DNA from: Salvelinus alpinus
Taxonomy: Eukaryota > Chordata > Actinopteri > Salmoniformes > Salmonidae
DNA: 64,000 bases
Assembly (NCBI RefSeq): GCF_045679555.1
Contig: NC_092100.1
Location: forward strand, 31,683,106-31,747,105
Direction: 5' to 3'
A program made the translations under genes and the position numbers. This document shows positions 63,041-64,000 of the stretch, one piece after another. Within the stretch, counting starts at the first letter, position 1. Each line of letters starts with the position of its first letter. The notes beneath the pieces were generated by a model, which was not told where the DNA came from, ran no database searches, and was given only the letters and a program-made list of their open reading frames with translations.

Positions 63041-63945
63041 GAACATGTGGGCTATACTCGGCCTTGTCTCATGATGGTAAGTTGGTAGTTGAAGGTATCC
63101 CTCTAGTGGTGTGGGGGCTGTGCTTTGGCAAAGTGGGTGGGGTTATATCCTTCCTGTTTGGCCCTGTCCGGGGGTATCATCAGATGGGGCCACAGTGTCT
63201 CCTGACCCCTCCTGTCTCAGCCTCCAGTATTTATGCTGCAGTAGTTTATGTGTCGGGGGGCTAGGGTCAGTTTGTTATATCTGGAGTACTTCTCCTGTCT
63301 TATCCGGTGTCCTGTGTGAATTTAAGTATGCTCTCTCTAATTCTCTCTTTCTTTCTCTCTCTCGGAGGACCTGAGCCCTAGGACCATGCCTCAGGACTAC
63401 CTGGCATGATGACTCCTTGCTGTCCCCAGTCCACCTGGCCGTGCTGCTGCTCCAGTTTCAACTGTTCTGCCTGCGGCTATGGAACCCTGACCTGTTCACC
63501 AGACGTGCTACCTGTCCCAGACCTGCTGTTTTCAACTCTCTAGAGACCGCAGGAGCGGTAGAGATACTCTTAATGATCGGCTTTGAAAAGCCAACTGGCA
63601 TTTACTCCTGAGGTGCTGACTTGCTGGACCCTCGACAACTATTGTGATTATTATTATTTGACCATGCTGGTCATTTATGAACATTTGAACAACTTGGCCA
63701 TGTTCTGTTATAATCTCCACCCGGCACAGCCAGAAGAGGACTGGCCACCCCTCATAGCCTGGTTCCTCTCTAGGTTTCTTCCTAGGTTTTGGCCTTTCTA
63801 GTGAGTTTTTCCTAGCCACCGTGCTTCTACACCTGCATTGCTTGCTGTTTGGGGTTTTAGGCTGGGTTTCTGTACAGCACTTTGAGATATCAGCTGATGT
63901 AAGAAGGGCTATATAAAATAAATTTGATTGGATTTGACTTTATTT
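63041..63945 (+). repeat. abundant salmonid interspersed repeat with (ATTTGA)n-type tail
   Basis: The order is CTCTAGTGGTGTGGGGGCTG, CCTGACCCCTCCTGTCTCAG, CGGAGGACCTGAGCCCTAGG, CTCTAGGTTTCTTCCTAGGT, then GGCTGGGTTTCTGTACAGCA and AAATAAATTTGATTGGATTT. The tail also appears alone at about 16485-16557 and the 5' part at 53437-53720. The tail resembles non-LTR retrotransposon 3' ends. No reverse transcriptase frame lies in this copy. Confidence 0.65.
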
Positions 63946-64000
63946 TACACAACCCAGTCTGAAAAACGTTTTGCTTATTTGTACATAATAATTTGACTGA

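Overview
This 64 kb window reads as teleost nuclear DNA, almost certainly from a salmonid (salmon, trout, char or whitefish). The basis is its repeat content: several Tc1/mariner families including a Sleeping Beauty-type end, tRNA-derived SINEs with the LINE-type stem-loop tail, hAT elements and MITEs, L2/Rex/Nimb-like LINEs, and Ty3/gypsy LTR elements. Introns are AT-rich and contain (CA)n and TAGC-rich stretches. There are no operons and no tRNA or rRNA genes, and only one host protein gene can be supported.

That gene is a LYSMD4-like gene on the + strand. Its coding sequence is two exons (31730-31996 and 36207-36806). They join in phase inside the LysM domain and give a 288-residue single-pass membrane protein. 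A possible non-coding first exon ends at 26091 (GTGAGT donor). Both introns are heavily invaded. Intron 1 carries a 2.6 kb hAT with an exact 8-bp target duplication, a SINE and a foldback sequence. Intron 2 carries a Tc1-like inverted-terminal-repeat pair 4 kb apart, with a LINE and a TTAA-flanked element nested inside.

Layout. 1-3 kb: little recognisable apart from a Tc1 end. 3-7.5 kb: a LINE with an intact-looking 5' end but a broken reading frame. 7.5-10 kb: two LTR-like units and a proline-rich tandem-repeat ORF. 10-15 kb: SINE, small MITEs, a hammerhead-like motif. 15-17 kb: a palindrome-bearing repeat. 17-22.5 kb: Tc1 and three copies of one dispersed repeat, the second containing a hAT and a solo LTR. 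22.5-26 kb: a Tc1 split by a second proline-rich element, then a Nimb-like ORF1 remnant. 26-37.4 kb: the LYSMD4-like gene. 37.4-44 kb: Tc1 copies and a decayed Ty3/gypsy pol with its 3' LTR. 45-48 kb: an L2-like LINE. 48-51.8 kb: mostly unassigned. 51.8-59.7 kb: LTR fragments, TTAA-flanked elements, a gypsy 5' LTR with gag, and an internally deleted LINE holding a solo LTR. 60-64 kb: two MITEs, a third proline-rich element, and an abundant salmonid repeat tail.

The most unusual item is the proline-rich element (three internal copies, five LTR-like copies). Its LTR runs TGTCACGCCCTGACC to CGTGACA and is 402 bp in two copies. The interior lacks recognisable gag or pol. It encodes a short charged helical segment, then a frameshifted ORF of 36-residue and 9-residue proline-rich repeats, and then a G-rich polypurine tract before the 3' LTR. 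It looks like a non-autonomous LTR retroelement that could borrow machinery from a gypsy element whose LTR starts with the same 13 bp. All family names come from recognising sequence by eye; no database search was run.
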